DNA of 64,000 nucleotides from CADCWK01 sp035944555 (GTDB taxonomy: Bacteria > Chloroflexota > Chloroflexia > Thermomicrobiales > UBA6265): NCBI GenBank assembly GCA_035944555.1, contig DASZAY010000022.1, positions 1-64,000 of the forward strand, written 5' to 3'. Shown one piece after another: positions 44,616-52,923 of this stretch. The translations under genes and the position numbers were made by a program. The notes under the pieces were generated by a model. The model saw nothing but the letters and a program-made list of their open reading frames with translations, had not been told where the DNA came from and made no database searches. Numbering within the stretch: position 1 is the stretch's first letter; the number at the start of each line of letters is the position of its first letter.

Positions 44616-46217
44616 TCAGCCGGTCACCGACACGTCGATGAACGTCGGGATGGCGTTCGGGGCCGGCATGAATCCCTGGACCCGGTTGTTGTGAATGTAA
44701 TTCTCGATCAGGTCGAACGGGAAGATGCCGACTGCGTCCTCCCAGATGATCCGGCAGGCCTCGGTGTAGAGCGTCTCACGCTCGGCCGGGTCCGCACTCG
44801 CGGCGGCATCTGCGAGGATCTGGTCCAGCTCCGGGTTGGCATAGCCGGTCCGGTTGGCGGTCGAGGTGTAGAGCCGGCGCAGAGTGAAGTCAGCGTCTCC
44901 GGTCCGGACGGTGTTGTCCTGGAAGTTCATGTCCCAGTTCAGGGCGAGCAGGTCTTCCAGCCAGACGGCCCGCTCCTTCTCCAGGTTCTCGACGCGGACG
45001 CCGATTGCCTCCCAGTAGGCCAGCATCGTCAGCATGATCTCGCGATCCTGCGGCGCGGCACCCGGGTTCCACTGGATCGTCGTCTCGAACCCGTCCGGGA
45101 AGCCCGCCTCGGCGAGCATCGATTGCGCCAGCTCGGGGTCGTATGCGTAGGGCGCCTGTGGGATCGCGCCGAAGCAGGTCGTCGGGATCGGCGCCTGAGC
45201 CCGGACCGCGACATCAGCCAGCAGGTCGGCGACGATCGTGTCGAGGTCCAGCGCGTGGATCAGCGCCCTGCGCACGACCGGATTCGTGAACGGCTCCCGC
45301 GTCGCGTTGAACCAGACGAAGTAGTAGCGGTAGCTGGACACGGGCGCGATAGTCAGATCGGCGTTCTCCCGCAGGGCCGGCAACTGGTCGGGCGAGACGC
45401 CATAGGTGAAGTCGATCTCGCCCGTCTCCATGGCGGTCGCCCGGGCGGACTGCTCGGGGATCTCGCGGATGGTGATGCCGGTCAGGGCCGGGGCGCCGCC
45501 GTAGTAGTCCGGGTTGGCGGTCATCTCCAGCGAGTTGTCCGGCTGCCACGAGACGAACCGGAACGCGCCAAGCCCATAGGGCTGATTGAAGAAGTCCGGG
45601 TTGACCAGCCCTGCCGCCGGAGCCACGAAGAGCAGCGTCGCGCTGACCGGGATCGTGCCGATCTGCGTCTCGGTCGTGATCCGGACGATCTGCGGCTCCG
45701 GTGCCTCGACGGCGGTGACGCCAGCCCAGAGCGGCGCCAGCGGGCCCTCGAGCGCGATGATCCGCTCCAGCGATGCCTTGACGTCCTCGCTGGTGAACGG
45801 CGAGCCGTCGTGGAAGGTCACGCCGGACCGCAGGGTGAATTCCCAGACGGTCGGCTGAACCTGCGTCCAGCTCTCGGCAAGGCGCGGGAGCACTTCGCCA
45901 GTCTCGGGGTTCCGGGCCGTCAGCGTGTCATGGATGTGGCTGGAGACGACTGCTGTCGTCTCCTCGACGGCCTGCGGGCCGTGCGGGTCCAGCGCCACGA
46001 TCGTCCGGGGTAGCGTGACGACCAGGCCGGTTCCCGCCTCCTGGGCTGCCGCGGGATGGTGGCTCAGATACGTCGCCAGCACCGGCGCCATGCCGGCCGC
46101 GATGGCTGCCCCGGCGAATGACCGCCGGCCCAGTCGCCCCTCCTGCAGGCGACCGAGCAACCCACTCATCGGTCCGCTTTCCGTCGCGGAACCCGTCATT
46201 GACATGTCCTGCCGCAT
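44616..46217 (-). CDS. Peptide-type ABC transporter substrate-binding protein (SBP family 5)
   Basis: 533 residues. Twin-arginine-like signal GRLGRRSFAGAAIAAGMAPV, then the family 5 pattern: IVALDPHGPQAVEETTAVVS, LAESWTQVQPTVWEFTLRSG, VTFHDGSPFTSEDV, NPVVRRALIHALDLDTIV. Such proteins bind oligopeptides but also nickel, opines or oligosaccharides, so substrate is open. ATG 46217 is preceded by GGAGGAGG with a seven-base spacer, a strong ribosome site. First structural gene after the GntR regulator; downstream are two permeases, an aldo-keto reductase and an FAD oxidoreductase. Confidence 0.92.
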   Translation of the reverse strand: MRQDMSMTGSATESGPMSGLLGRLQEGRLGRRSFAGAAIAAGMAPVLATYLSHHPAAAQEAGTGLVVTLPRTIVALDPHGPQAVEETTAVVSSHIHDTLTARNPETGEVLPRLAESWTQVQPTVWEFTLRSGVTFHDGSPFTSEDVKASLERIIALEGPLAPLWAGVTAVEAPEPQIVRITTETQIGTIPVSATLLFVAPAAGLVNPDFFNQPYGLGAFRFVSWQPDNSLEMTANPDYYGGAPALTGITIREIPEQSARATAMETGEIDFTYGVSPDQLPALRENADLTIAPVSSYRYYFVWFNATREPFTNPVVRRALIHALDLDTIVADLLADVAVRAQAPIPTTCFGAIPQAPYAYDPELAQSMLAEAGFPDGFETTIQWNPGAAPQDREIMLTMLAYWEAIGVRVENLEKERAVWLEDLLALNWDMNFQDNTVRTGDADFTLRRLYTSTANRTGYANPELDQILADAAASADPAERETLYTEACRIIWEDAVGIFPFDLIENYIHNNRVQGFMPAPNAIPTFIDVSVTG

Positions 46218-46333
46218 CGCAGTCCTCCTCCGTGTCTGCACCAGGCGGCCCCATGACCGCCCGCACGCCGTCGTACGGTGTGTCTCTGGGTTTATTGCCG
46301 GGACCAAGGGCTCGCGTGGCCACCGAGACCTGG

Positions 46334-47041
46334 TCAGGACGAGCGCGTTCCCTCCGCCTGCTGCGCGCCAATCACCTGCAGCAGGACGTCGAGTCCCTCG
46401 CTGATATGCGCCTGCATCGCCGCGCCGGCCAACTCGCCGTCGTGGCAAGCGAGAGCATCGAGCAACCGGGCGTGTCGCTGCTCACTCGGCCGGACCAGCG
46501 AAGTGGTGTCGAGCAGCCGTGCCCGATAGCCTTCGCACTGATCGGCCAGGTTGAGCAGCGTCCGGGCAAGCGTCGGCATCCCGCTCAGCGACCGGAGCTC
46601 CTCGTGGAACTCACGATCGAGCTGGCGCACCTCCCGCATGTCGGCCCCGGACGCGTCGGCCGCCGCGATCGCGGCGTTCCGCGCATGCAATCGCTCCAGA
46701 TCGCTGTGATCCATCCGCGTCGCCGCCTCGCTGGCCGCAAGGGCTTCCAGCGCAGCGCGCATCAGATAGATCTCGCGGACCACGGCTGGATCCAGCCGCG
46801 CTACGACGGCCCCCTTATGGGGCGTCGTCTCGACGAATCCTTCGCCGGCCAGTCGCTTGAGCGCATTGGCGATCGTGATCCGGCTGACACCGATCTCGTC
46901 GGCCAGCCGACTCCCAACCAGGGACGTTCCGGGTGCCCACCGTCCGGCTACGATCGCCTGACGCAAGACCTCGTAAGTCGCCTGCTCTCGCGTCTTGGCC
47001 TGAACAGAAGGCAGCATCTCATTTACCGGAAGCGATTGCAT
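46334..47041 (-). CDS. GntR-family transcriptional regulator (FCD subfamily)
   Basis: 235 residues. N-terminal winged helix: EQATYEVLRQAIVAGRWAPG then GSRLADEIGVSRITIANALK and RLAGEGFVETTPHKGAVVAR. The C-terminal all-helical FCD effector domain has REIYLMRAALEALAASEA and DREFHEELRSLSG, with histidines that usually hold a metal. It most likely regulates the operon that follows in the same direction (46217-40082), responding to the imported substrate. Start is ATG 47041 or ATG 47017; neither has a strong ribosome site. A possible operator lies directly upstream. Confidence 0.88.
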   Translation of the reverse strand: MQSLPVNEMLPSVQAKTREQATYEVLRQAIVAGRWAPGTSLVGSRLADEIGVSRITIANALKRLAGEGFVETTPHKGAVVARLDPAVVREIYLMRAALEALAASEAATRMDHSDLERLHARNAAIAAADASGADMREVRQLDREFHEELRSLSGMPTLARTLLNLADQCEGYRARLLDTTSLVRPSEQRHARLLDALACHDGELAGAAMQAHISEGLDVLLQVIGAQQAEGTRSS

Positions 47042-47044
47042 GCA

Positions 47045-47074
47045 ACATACCGTAAACACTATCTGGGTGTATGT
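47045..47074. promoter_or_regulatory. Possible operator upstream of the GntR gene
   Basis: ACATAC at 47045-47050 and GTATGT at 47069-47074 form an inverted repeat with an 18-base spacer in an AT-rich stretch immediately upstream of the regulator start. Autoregulation is common in this family. The half-sites are short, so this is tentative. Confidence 0.35.
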
Positions 47075-47226
47075 CAATGCCACTGGATGGGAAGCACCTA
47101 TGGTCCACGGGAAACGAAAACCGGACCGGGCATGGCCTGCCCCGTCCGGCCTCCCGGACAGAAGCGAAGAATGTCATGGGATCTACCAGGGATGTTAATT
47201 ACGGAGAGTGATCGCCCGTCCCTGGA

Positions 47227-47799
47227 TCACTCCTCGGCAATCCGCTCGCAGAACCGGAGCTGATTGCCGAACGGGTCGCCGATGGTCACCGTCCGCCCCC
47301 ACGGCTCGTCCTCGATCCCGGGCCGGGCGTACGGGTACTCACGCGAGACGAGTTCCTGGTGGAAGTGGTCGATACCCGTCATCGGGAGGAACAGGGCGCT
47401 CCCGGGCGTGCCGTCGCCGTGATGTTCGCTCAGATGCAGCCGCAACCCGGACCTGACCACTTCTGCATAGAGCGGGAAGTCCTCGCCGAAGCGATGTTCC
47501 CACGCCCACGAGAACCCGAGGTAGCCCAGGTAGAACTCCTTCGCCTTCGCCACATCAAAGATGCGCAGGATCGGGATCGGCGCGGCGAACGCAACTGACC
47601 CATGGGTGGCGGATCCCGCCGGATCGTCCCCGTCACGTGCGATCAGGGCAGCGAGGGTGTTCCAGTCGCGCTGCCCGAGCTGGGCGGCGACCGTCTCCAG
47701 CGCCTGGCTGTGCGTGACGGGGTGGCCGAGGTCGGCGAGCCGGTCGCGGAGTGTCCGCGCCATCGCCCTGGCGTCGTGGTACCTCCGGATCGTGGACAT
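47227..47799 (-). CDS. Glyoxalase/bleomycin-resistance (VOC) superfamily protein
   Basis: 190 residues. The N-terminal 60 residues (YHDARAMARTLRDRLADLGH and VAAQLGQRDWNTLAALIAR) form the small helical domain often fused to this group. The VOC domain follows: IPILRIFDVAKAKEFYLGYL, GFSWAWEHRFG, LHLSEHHGDG, GRTVTIGDPFGNQLRFCE. Members bind metals and act on small molecules or bind antibiotics such as bleomycin. The specific activity is not predictable. Monocistronic; a long intergenic region lies upstream. Confidence 0.85.
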   Translation of the reverse strand: MSTIRRYHDARAMARTLRDRLADLGHPVTHSQALETVAAQLGQRDWNTLAALIARDGDDPAGSATHGSVAFAAPIPILRIFDVAKAKEFYLGYLGFSWAWEHRFGEDFPLYAEVVRSGLRLHLSEHHGDGTPGSALFLPMTGIDHFHQELVSREYPYARPGIEDEPWGRTVTIGDPFGNQLRFCERIAEE

Positions 47800-48553
47800 G
47801 GTGACTGGTCCTCCGTCGGCGGCGAACGTCGGGCCAGGGCTCGCGTTGCTGGTCGTTCGCCGGGCGGCGGAAACCGGGGGATCGGGGTGGAATTCCCGTC
47901 GACGCGTTCACCATCCTCGGCCGGAACGACCCGGCGGAGGGCGAGCGGCGGGCCGCGTCAGCCCGACAACATCGTCGGACCAGGCGGGATCAGTGTCAAG
48001 CGACGCGCAGTCAACCCCGGCCGGAACATCGGGAGAGTGCTGGCGGGCGGAGGGGAATGCGGAGGGGATTCAGATGAAGGTGCCGAAAACGTCTCCGGGA
48101 CTGGCCCCCGATACACGTGGGCCAGTCCCGGAGGACCATTGCTTCTTCGTCTTTGGTGCTTCGTCCTGGTTCCGGATCCAGCGTTGTGGCGATCCGCCAC
48201 AGGTGCCCTTGGTATCCCGGCCGCTCTGACGACCTCGTTCTCCAGAGGCGCTGGCCCGTTAGGACCCGGCTAGCAACTGGCCCCGCGAAGCCCGGGACCT
48301 GTCCTGTCCACTTGCCAGATCTTGAGCCAGACATGGAGTTGGCGCTGATTCAGCATCTTTGCCGCTCCTTCAGTTCCCTGCAACGCGGCCGGCGGATACC
48401 CGCCGCGTTCCGGGTTTTCCCGGGTGGTGAACTGTCTGAATGCATCCTACCCCCGATCTGACCTCCTGTCAAGCACCCTTCCGCCACATCACGTGGCAAT
48501 AGTTGCCCGAATCGTTACATGTTTCACAATTGCTATTGGGGTTCTCTGCCCAG
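47800..48553. other. Intergenic region with a large hairpin
   Basis: About 750 bp without a supported gene, containing a strong hairpin at 48093-48133. The stretch 48430-48560 is AT-richer. Confidence 0.4.
48093..48133. terminator. Strong hairpin, orphan terminator candidate
   Basis: CTCCGGGACTGGCCC (48093-48107) pairs perfectly with its complement at 48119-48133 across an 11-base loop. It is not close to the end of a recognised gene, so it may belong to a lost gene or a small RNA. Confidence 0.55.
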
Positions 48554-49192
48554 CTAGTTGGCCGCGACCGTGCTCTCGGCCTCGTTGCTGCGCCGCATCA
48601 TCTCCATCTCGACCGCTACCCCCGCGATCCGTCGCTCGATGCCGATCTGCTGGACCTGGACGAACGCATGCTGGGCCGGCTCCCGGATATACCCCAGCAT
48701 CGGCGTCAGGGCGATCCGCAGCCCGGTCAGCCGGCGCAGCGTCTCGTCCAGCTCGGCCAGCGGCCGGTCATGGCGCTGCTCGACGGTGAGGCCGGCCCGG
48801 ATCTCGGCGAACCGGCTCATCGCCGCTTCCATCTCGGCCGACTCGATCGGCGCTCCGGCGTCCAGCCGGTCGAAGATCGCGCGCATCGGGTGGCGGTCCT
48901 CGGGGATGGCGGCACCGAGGAACTTGACGCTGCCGGCCGCGACGTAATCCTGCTCACTCCCCGCGATGGCGGACATCAGCATCCGGACGTACCGGTCGCT
49001 CTCATCCGCTGCTGTCTCCGGTGCGGCCGCCTCCGGGCCCGTCTGCCGGACCTCCTGCAGCAGCTCGTAGAGCGCTCCGATGCGATCCGGGTCGACGCCC
49101 TCGGTAGCGGGCAGCGCTCCCTGAGCCCCACATCGCTCGCAGAAGCGATCGGGGCCGAGCGGCGCCTGGCAGTTGCGGCACACGATGGTCAT
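48554..49192 (-). CDS. Zinc-ribbon protein of unknown function
   Basis: 212 residues. Starts MTIVCRNCQAPLGPDRFCERCG, a four-cysteine zinc ribbon (CxxC...CxxC). The rest is helical and acidic, with DPDRIGALYELLQEVRQ, a middle part SAIAGSEQDYVAAGSVKFLG and a coiled C-terminus (RRIAGVAVEMEMMRRSNEAE). No enzyme motif. AGAGGAG lies upstream of ATG 49192. It lies about 90 nt downstream of proS on the same strand, but I see no functional link. Confidence 0.7.
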   Translation of the reverse strand: MTIVCRNCQAPLGPDRFCERCGAQGALPATEGVDPDRIGALYELLQEVRQTGPEAAAPETAADESDRYVRMLMSAIAGSEQDYVAAGSVKFLGAAIPEDRHPMRAIFDRLDAGAPIESAEMEAAMSRFAEIRAGLTVEQRHDRPLAELDETLRRLTGLRIALTPMLGYIREPAQHAFVQVQQIGIERRIAGVAVEMEMMRRSNEAESTVAAN

Positions 49193-49284
49193 GGGTGGGA
49201 AGCTCCTCTGGACTGGCGAATGGCGTGGCGGCAGGACCGGGGCCCTGATGCCCCGCGCCTGCCAATCGTAGCCCGCTGGGGCGA

Positions 49285-50562
49285 TCAGGCGACCGGAAGG
49301 TTCGCTTCCGGGGCGACCAGGTCGCGAGCCCATCGATCGATCCCGGCCAGCGCCACGCGCCGGCCAGCCCCGCCCTGCCGCTCCGAGATCTCCACGTCGC
49401 CGTCGGCGAGGGTCCGGTCGGAGACGACCACCCGCTCGGGCAGCCCGATCAGGTCAGCGTCGGCCAGCTTCACGCCAGCCGACGTCCGGCGGTCGTCCCA
49501 GAGCACGTCGCGGGGGCCGAGCGCGGCGACTAGTCGCCGGTAGACGTCCGGACCGGCCGCCGCCCCGGCCTCCCCGATCGTGACGAGATGGACCCGCGCC
49601 GGTGCGACTGCCCGGGGCCAGATCAGCCCGCTGTCGTCATGGAACGTCTCGGCGATGACTCCCATCGCGCGGGTGATCCCGATCCCGAAGCAGCCCATCA
49701 CCGGATGGACGGCGGCCCCGTTGCTGCCCCGAACGGTGTGATCGAAGGCGCGCGCGTAGCGGGTACCGAGGTCGAAGACGTTGCCGACCTCGCTGGCCCG
49801 CGCCTCGGCCAGCTCCGCCTCCCCGCAGCGCGGGCAGCGATCACCGGCGGACACCGTCGCGACCTCGACATTGACGCAGAAGTCGCAGGCCGGGCAGTAG
49901 CGGATGTCGTCCTCGCCCGCGTCCGTCAGGACCATGAACTCGTACGACAGCTTCTCCGAGAACGCCCCGCCGGACGCCTCCGTCACCTTGGCCGTCAGGC
50001 CCAGCCGGCCGTAGACCCGCAGGTACGCCGACTTCATCTCCGCGTAGAACCGGTCGAAGTCAGCCTGGTCGGCGTGGAACGAGTACAGGTCGCACATCAG
50101 AAACTCGCGACCGCGCAGCACGCCGGATTTCGCCCGGAGCTCGTCGCGGAACTTCCAGCCCACCTGGTAGAGCGCCAGCGGCAGGTCCTCGACCGACCGG
50201 GCCCGCGCGCGGACCAGCGGCGAGATCACCTCCTCGTGGCTCTGGCCGAGCGCGTACTCGCGTCCGGTCCGGCTCGGGACGTGGAACAGCACGTCGATGG
50301 CGTCCCAGCCTCCGGTCGCCACCCAGTTGGCCTTGGGGTGGAGCATCGGCAGGTGGAGCTCCTGCCCGCCGGCGGCGTCCATCTCCTCCCGGACGATCGC
50401 GGTGATGCGGTCGAGTGTCCGGAGGCCGAGCGGCAGGTACGAATAGACACCGGCGTGGAGCTTGTCGACGAAGCCGGCCCGGACGAGCAGGCGCGCGTTG
50501 GCCGTCGTCTCGTCCTTGGGGTCATGGCGGATGGTGTGACCAAACACATGGGAGTAACGCAC
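49285..50562 (-). CDS. proS: Proline-tRNA ligase, short form without editing insertion
   Basis: 425 residues, class II aminoacyl-tRNA synthetase charging tRNA-Pro. Motif 1 region AGVYSYLPLGLRTLDRITAI; motif 2 FRDELRAKSGVLRGREFLM; a Cys4 element CPACDFC and CPRCGE; SEVGNVFDLGTRY; motif 3 MGCFGIGITRAMGVIAE; then the anticodon-binding domain (VLWDDRRTSAGVKLADADLI then GLPERVVV). Bacterial enzymes with the large editing insertion between motifs 2 and 3 are about 570 residues; here that region is short, so the cis editing domain is absent. Start is GTG 50562. Upstream lies a strong hairpin and a Pro-rich short ORF. Confidence 0.9.
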   Translation of the reverse strand: MRYSHVFGHTIRHDPKDETTANARLLVRAGFVDKLHAGVYSYLPLGLRTLDRITAIVREEMDAAGGQELHLPMLHPKANWVATGGWDAIDVLFHVPSRTGREYALGQSHEEVISPLVRARARSVEDLPLALYQVGWKFRDELRAKSGVLRGREFLMCDLYSFHADQADFDRFYAEMKSAYLRVYGRLGLTAKVTEASGGAFSEKLSYEFMVLTDAGEDDIRYCPACDFCVNVEVATVSAGDRCPRCGEAELAEARASEVGNVFDLGTRYARAFDHTVRGSNGAAVHPVMGCFGIGITRAMGVIAETFHDDSGLIWPRAVAPARVHLVTIGEAGAAAGPDVYRRLVAALGPRDVLWDDRRTSAGVKLADADLIGLPERVVVSDRTLADGDVEISERQGGAGRRVALAGIDRWARDLVAPEANLPVA

Positions 50563-50579
50563 GGGGAGATTCCGTCCCG

Positions 50580-50619
50580 CGGGAGTCCGTCGCCGGGCCG
50601 CGGCGAGGCCGGACTCCCG
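50580..50619 (-). promoter_or_regulatory. Hairpin just upstream of proS
   Basis: CGGGAGTCCG (50580-50589) pairs with CGGACTCCCG (50610-50619). Inside it TCGCCG (50590-50595) pairs with CGGCGA (50601-50606), leaving a small bulge: 16 bp in total. It ends 18 nt before the proS start codon and follows the stop of the short ORF at 50625-50807. It could be an attenuator or block initiation; no T run is present. Confidence 0.5.
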
Positions 50620-50624
50620 TCAGG

Positions 50625-50807
50625 TCACCTCCGCCGCGACTTAGGGGTTGCGAGGGTGCGGCCCGCCAGCGGCTCCACGGCGCCACATCGCGCCGGGCCG
50701 GTGACGGGCTGGATTGGGACCGGGGTGAAGGGGACGCACCGGGATGCCACCGGGGCGACGCGGCACGGAGGGACCGGGGCGAGGAGGATCATCATGTCTG
50801 CGTTCAT
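50625..50807 (-). CDS. Pro-rich short ORF, candidate leader peptide of proS
   Basis: 60 codons starting MNADMMILLAPVPPC, with a GGAGGG-type ribosome site upstream of the ATG. It contains 11 prolines (about 18 percent), spread rather than clustered. It ends 6 nt before the hairpin that precedes proS. High-GC DNA produces proline codons by chance, so the link to proline-responsive attenuation is only a hypothesis; it may not be translated at all. Confidence 0.3.
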   Translation of the reverse strand: MNADMMILLAPVPPCRVAPVASRCVPFTPVPIQPVTGPARCGAVEPLAGRTLATPKSRRR

Positions 50808-51026
50808 TCGCTGCCCTCCCTCTCCATCCGCCCCCGTGGCGATAGCCGCCAGACTAGCACCGCCGTCGTCGAACGGGAACCCCGTCCGGCTTCGGCAACA
50901 CCCTCGGGCCGGTCCTGCCGGCTGCGTCCCTGATATCCGTTATTGATCCTGACGCAGGACCGACAGACACTGGCAGCCGGTCCCTTCACCCGGGACGTTC
51001 ACCTACCACCGACAGGAGCGCTCCAG

Positions 51027-51617
51027 ATGACCGACATCGTGCTGTTCCACCACATCCAGGGACTGACCGAAGGGCTGCGCGCCATTGCTGACGACTGGCG
51101 GGCGGCGGGCCATACGGTCCATACGCCGGACCTGTTCGCCGGGCAGCTGCCGGCGTCGATCGACGCCGGCTTCGCGCTCAAGGAGGAGATCGGCGAGGAG
51201 GTGATCCAGCGGCGGATTGCCGACGCGATCGCGCCCCTGCCAGCTGAAGTCGTCTACGCAGGCTTCTCCTGGGGCGTGATGACCGCCCAGCGCCTCGCCC
51301 AGACACGGCCCGGCGCCCGGGGAGCGATCCTGTTCGAGGCCTGCATCCCGATCACGGGCGACTGGGCGTTCGGGCCCTGGCCGGACGGGGTGGCGGTCCA
51401 GATCCACGGGAAGGACCACGACCCGTTCTTCGCGGGAGAGGGCGACATCGACGCGGCCCGGGAGCTGGTCGCGCACGTCGGACCGGAGCTCGGCGAGCTG
51501 TTCACCTACCCCGGTGACCAGCACCTGTTCGCCGATCGGTCGTTGTCGTCGTATGACGCGTCGGCCGCCGGGCTGGCCCTCGAGCGATCCCGTGCCTTCC
51601 TGGATCGCCTCTCCTGA
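51027..51617 (+). CDS. Dienelactone hydrolase family protein
   Basis: 196 residues, compact alpha/beta hydrolase. Catalytic elements: nucleophile elbow YAGFSWGVM (serine, where classical dienelactone hydrolases have cysteine), acid in HGKDHDPFF, histidine in PGDQHLFAD. The N-terminus DIVLFHHIQGLTEGLRAIAD matches the family. ATG 51027 follows ACAGGAG. Cytosolic; substrate unknown. Divergent from proS, sharing the upstream region. Confidence 0.85.
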   Translation: MTDIVLFHHIQGLTEGLRAIADDWRAAGHTVHTPDLFAGQLPASIDAGFALKEEIGEEVIQRRIADAIAPLPAEVVYAGFSWGVMTAQRLAQTRPGARGAILFEACIPITGDWAFGPWPDGVAVQIHGKDHDPFFAGEGDIDAARELVAHVGPELGELFTYPGDQHLFADRSLSSYDASAAGLALERSRAFLDRLS

Positions 51618-51677
51618 CCGGTCCCCTACCCTGGCCTTCCCGGCCAGCCAGAGCGACCCGGTCGAAGATCCGGGAGA

Positions 51678-52623
51678 TCAGTCCTCGAATGCGCCCAATC
51701 CGAGGACGTACGAGCCGTTGAGAGGCGAGAAGATCAGGTCCCACGTCGTGGCATCCTCCGGGGCCTCGAAGATCAGGTAGCCGGTGACGCTCTGGCCACC
51801 TCGCAGCCGCCGGGACTCGAGTGGATCATGATCAGTCGTCGCGAGGCCAATGGGCCCCCCGGAGCTGGTTGCCATCAACCAGCATCTCGAACGTCGTCGT
51901 CACGACCCGGTAGCCGTCGTCGGGAATGGCATTCTCGATCGTGAATTCCAGGGCGATGTATCGGCTCCCGGCCGGGGCAGTGCGACCATCGTACGGGTCG
52001 ATCGTATCCGTGATCGTGACGTCGAGGTCGTACTCTTCGCCGTAGTACACGTCCTGGTATGTCCAGTTCAGCGTCTCGCCGGGGGCGTGGTCGGGGAAGT
52101 CGTCGGTCGCGGCCAGGATCGCCATGTTGTAGTAATCGTCGTAAACCACGCCACCGACCGCCGCACCGTCCGGGACCACGAACAACACGCGGCCTGAAGT
52201 TGTATCGCCCGCCGGAACCGGGTCCGACGACAACGGGCCCGGTTCCTCCTCGGGGAGAGACATCAGGGAGCTGAACAGGATGCTGCCATCGCCGAGAACC
52301 AGGTCGATGTCGTTCGCGTCATAGGTCACCGACTCGGCACCGACGTTCTCGATGGTCAGATCAACCGCGACATAGAAGGAATCAGCGGGCGGGTCGCTCG
52401 TCATCCCGTCGAAGTCCTCGTGGATCGCTTCGACGGTAACGAGTGCCACCGGACCGTCGCTGCCGTAGCTCAGGATCCCGACTTCGTCACCAACCGCCGG
52501 GCGACCGTTGGACGCCCCACTGGTCCACTTCTCCTTGTCGATGTCCCGGACCGCGCCCGAGGCCGTCCCGGCAGTGATGACCGTGGCAAGCAGCAGGCTG
52601 GTCAGGCGGTGGGCGAAGGGCAT
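51678..52623 (-). pseudogene. Secreted DUF4352-like protein with a single frameshift
   Basis: From ATG 52623: signal peptide AHRLTSLLLATVITAGTASG, then two beta-sandwich units of the DUF4352 type (FYVAVDLTIENVGAESVTYD and RYIALEFTIENAIPDDGYRV). The frame hits TGA at 51832. The expected continuation of the second unit, ESRRLRGGQSVTGYLIFEAP then LIFSPLNGSYVLGLG, lies one base out of frame and ends at 51678. One indel near 51835 would restore about 314 residues. DUF4352 proteins are surface or secreted and often telokin-like; function unknown. Sequencing error is as likely as decay. Confidence 0.65.
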
Positions 52624-52923
52624 GAACGGCCTCCAGGGAATCAGCCCGGGCTGGCGTACAGGTCGCCTCGATCGGATGCGTGCCCGGCTTCAGGAAGACG
52701 TCCTGGCCCGTCCCGTGGTTCCCCGGACCCATCGTCCACTGACCGGCCCCGGGACATGGCCGATCTGCTCATTCCCGTTCCGGACCGGTTGGACGTGCAT
52801 GGTCCCCGGGCCATGCGGGTCTCATGGCGCCCCCCTCCCGGAACGGGGCAGCGTCAGCACGTCCCACGTGTCACCACAGCCCGTCCAACCACGGAGTTCA
52901 CCGGCATCCGACCATGCGCGGCG
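52624..52923. other. Gap with no supported gene
   Basis: 300 bp between two minus-strand genes. No coding signal or clear hairpin noticed. Confidence 0.4.

Noticed and set aside
48480..48560. A sixth copy of the dispersed repeat
   Set aside because: TTTCACAATTGC then TATTGGGG resembles copy B but needs a four-base gap and loses the codon frame, so chance similarity is more likely.
50563..50960. T-box riboswitch upstream of proS
   Set aside because: I could not find the conserved T-box sequence or a specifier loop layout on the minus strand.
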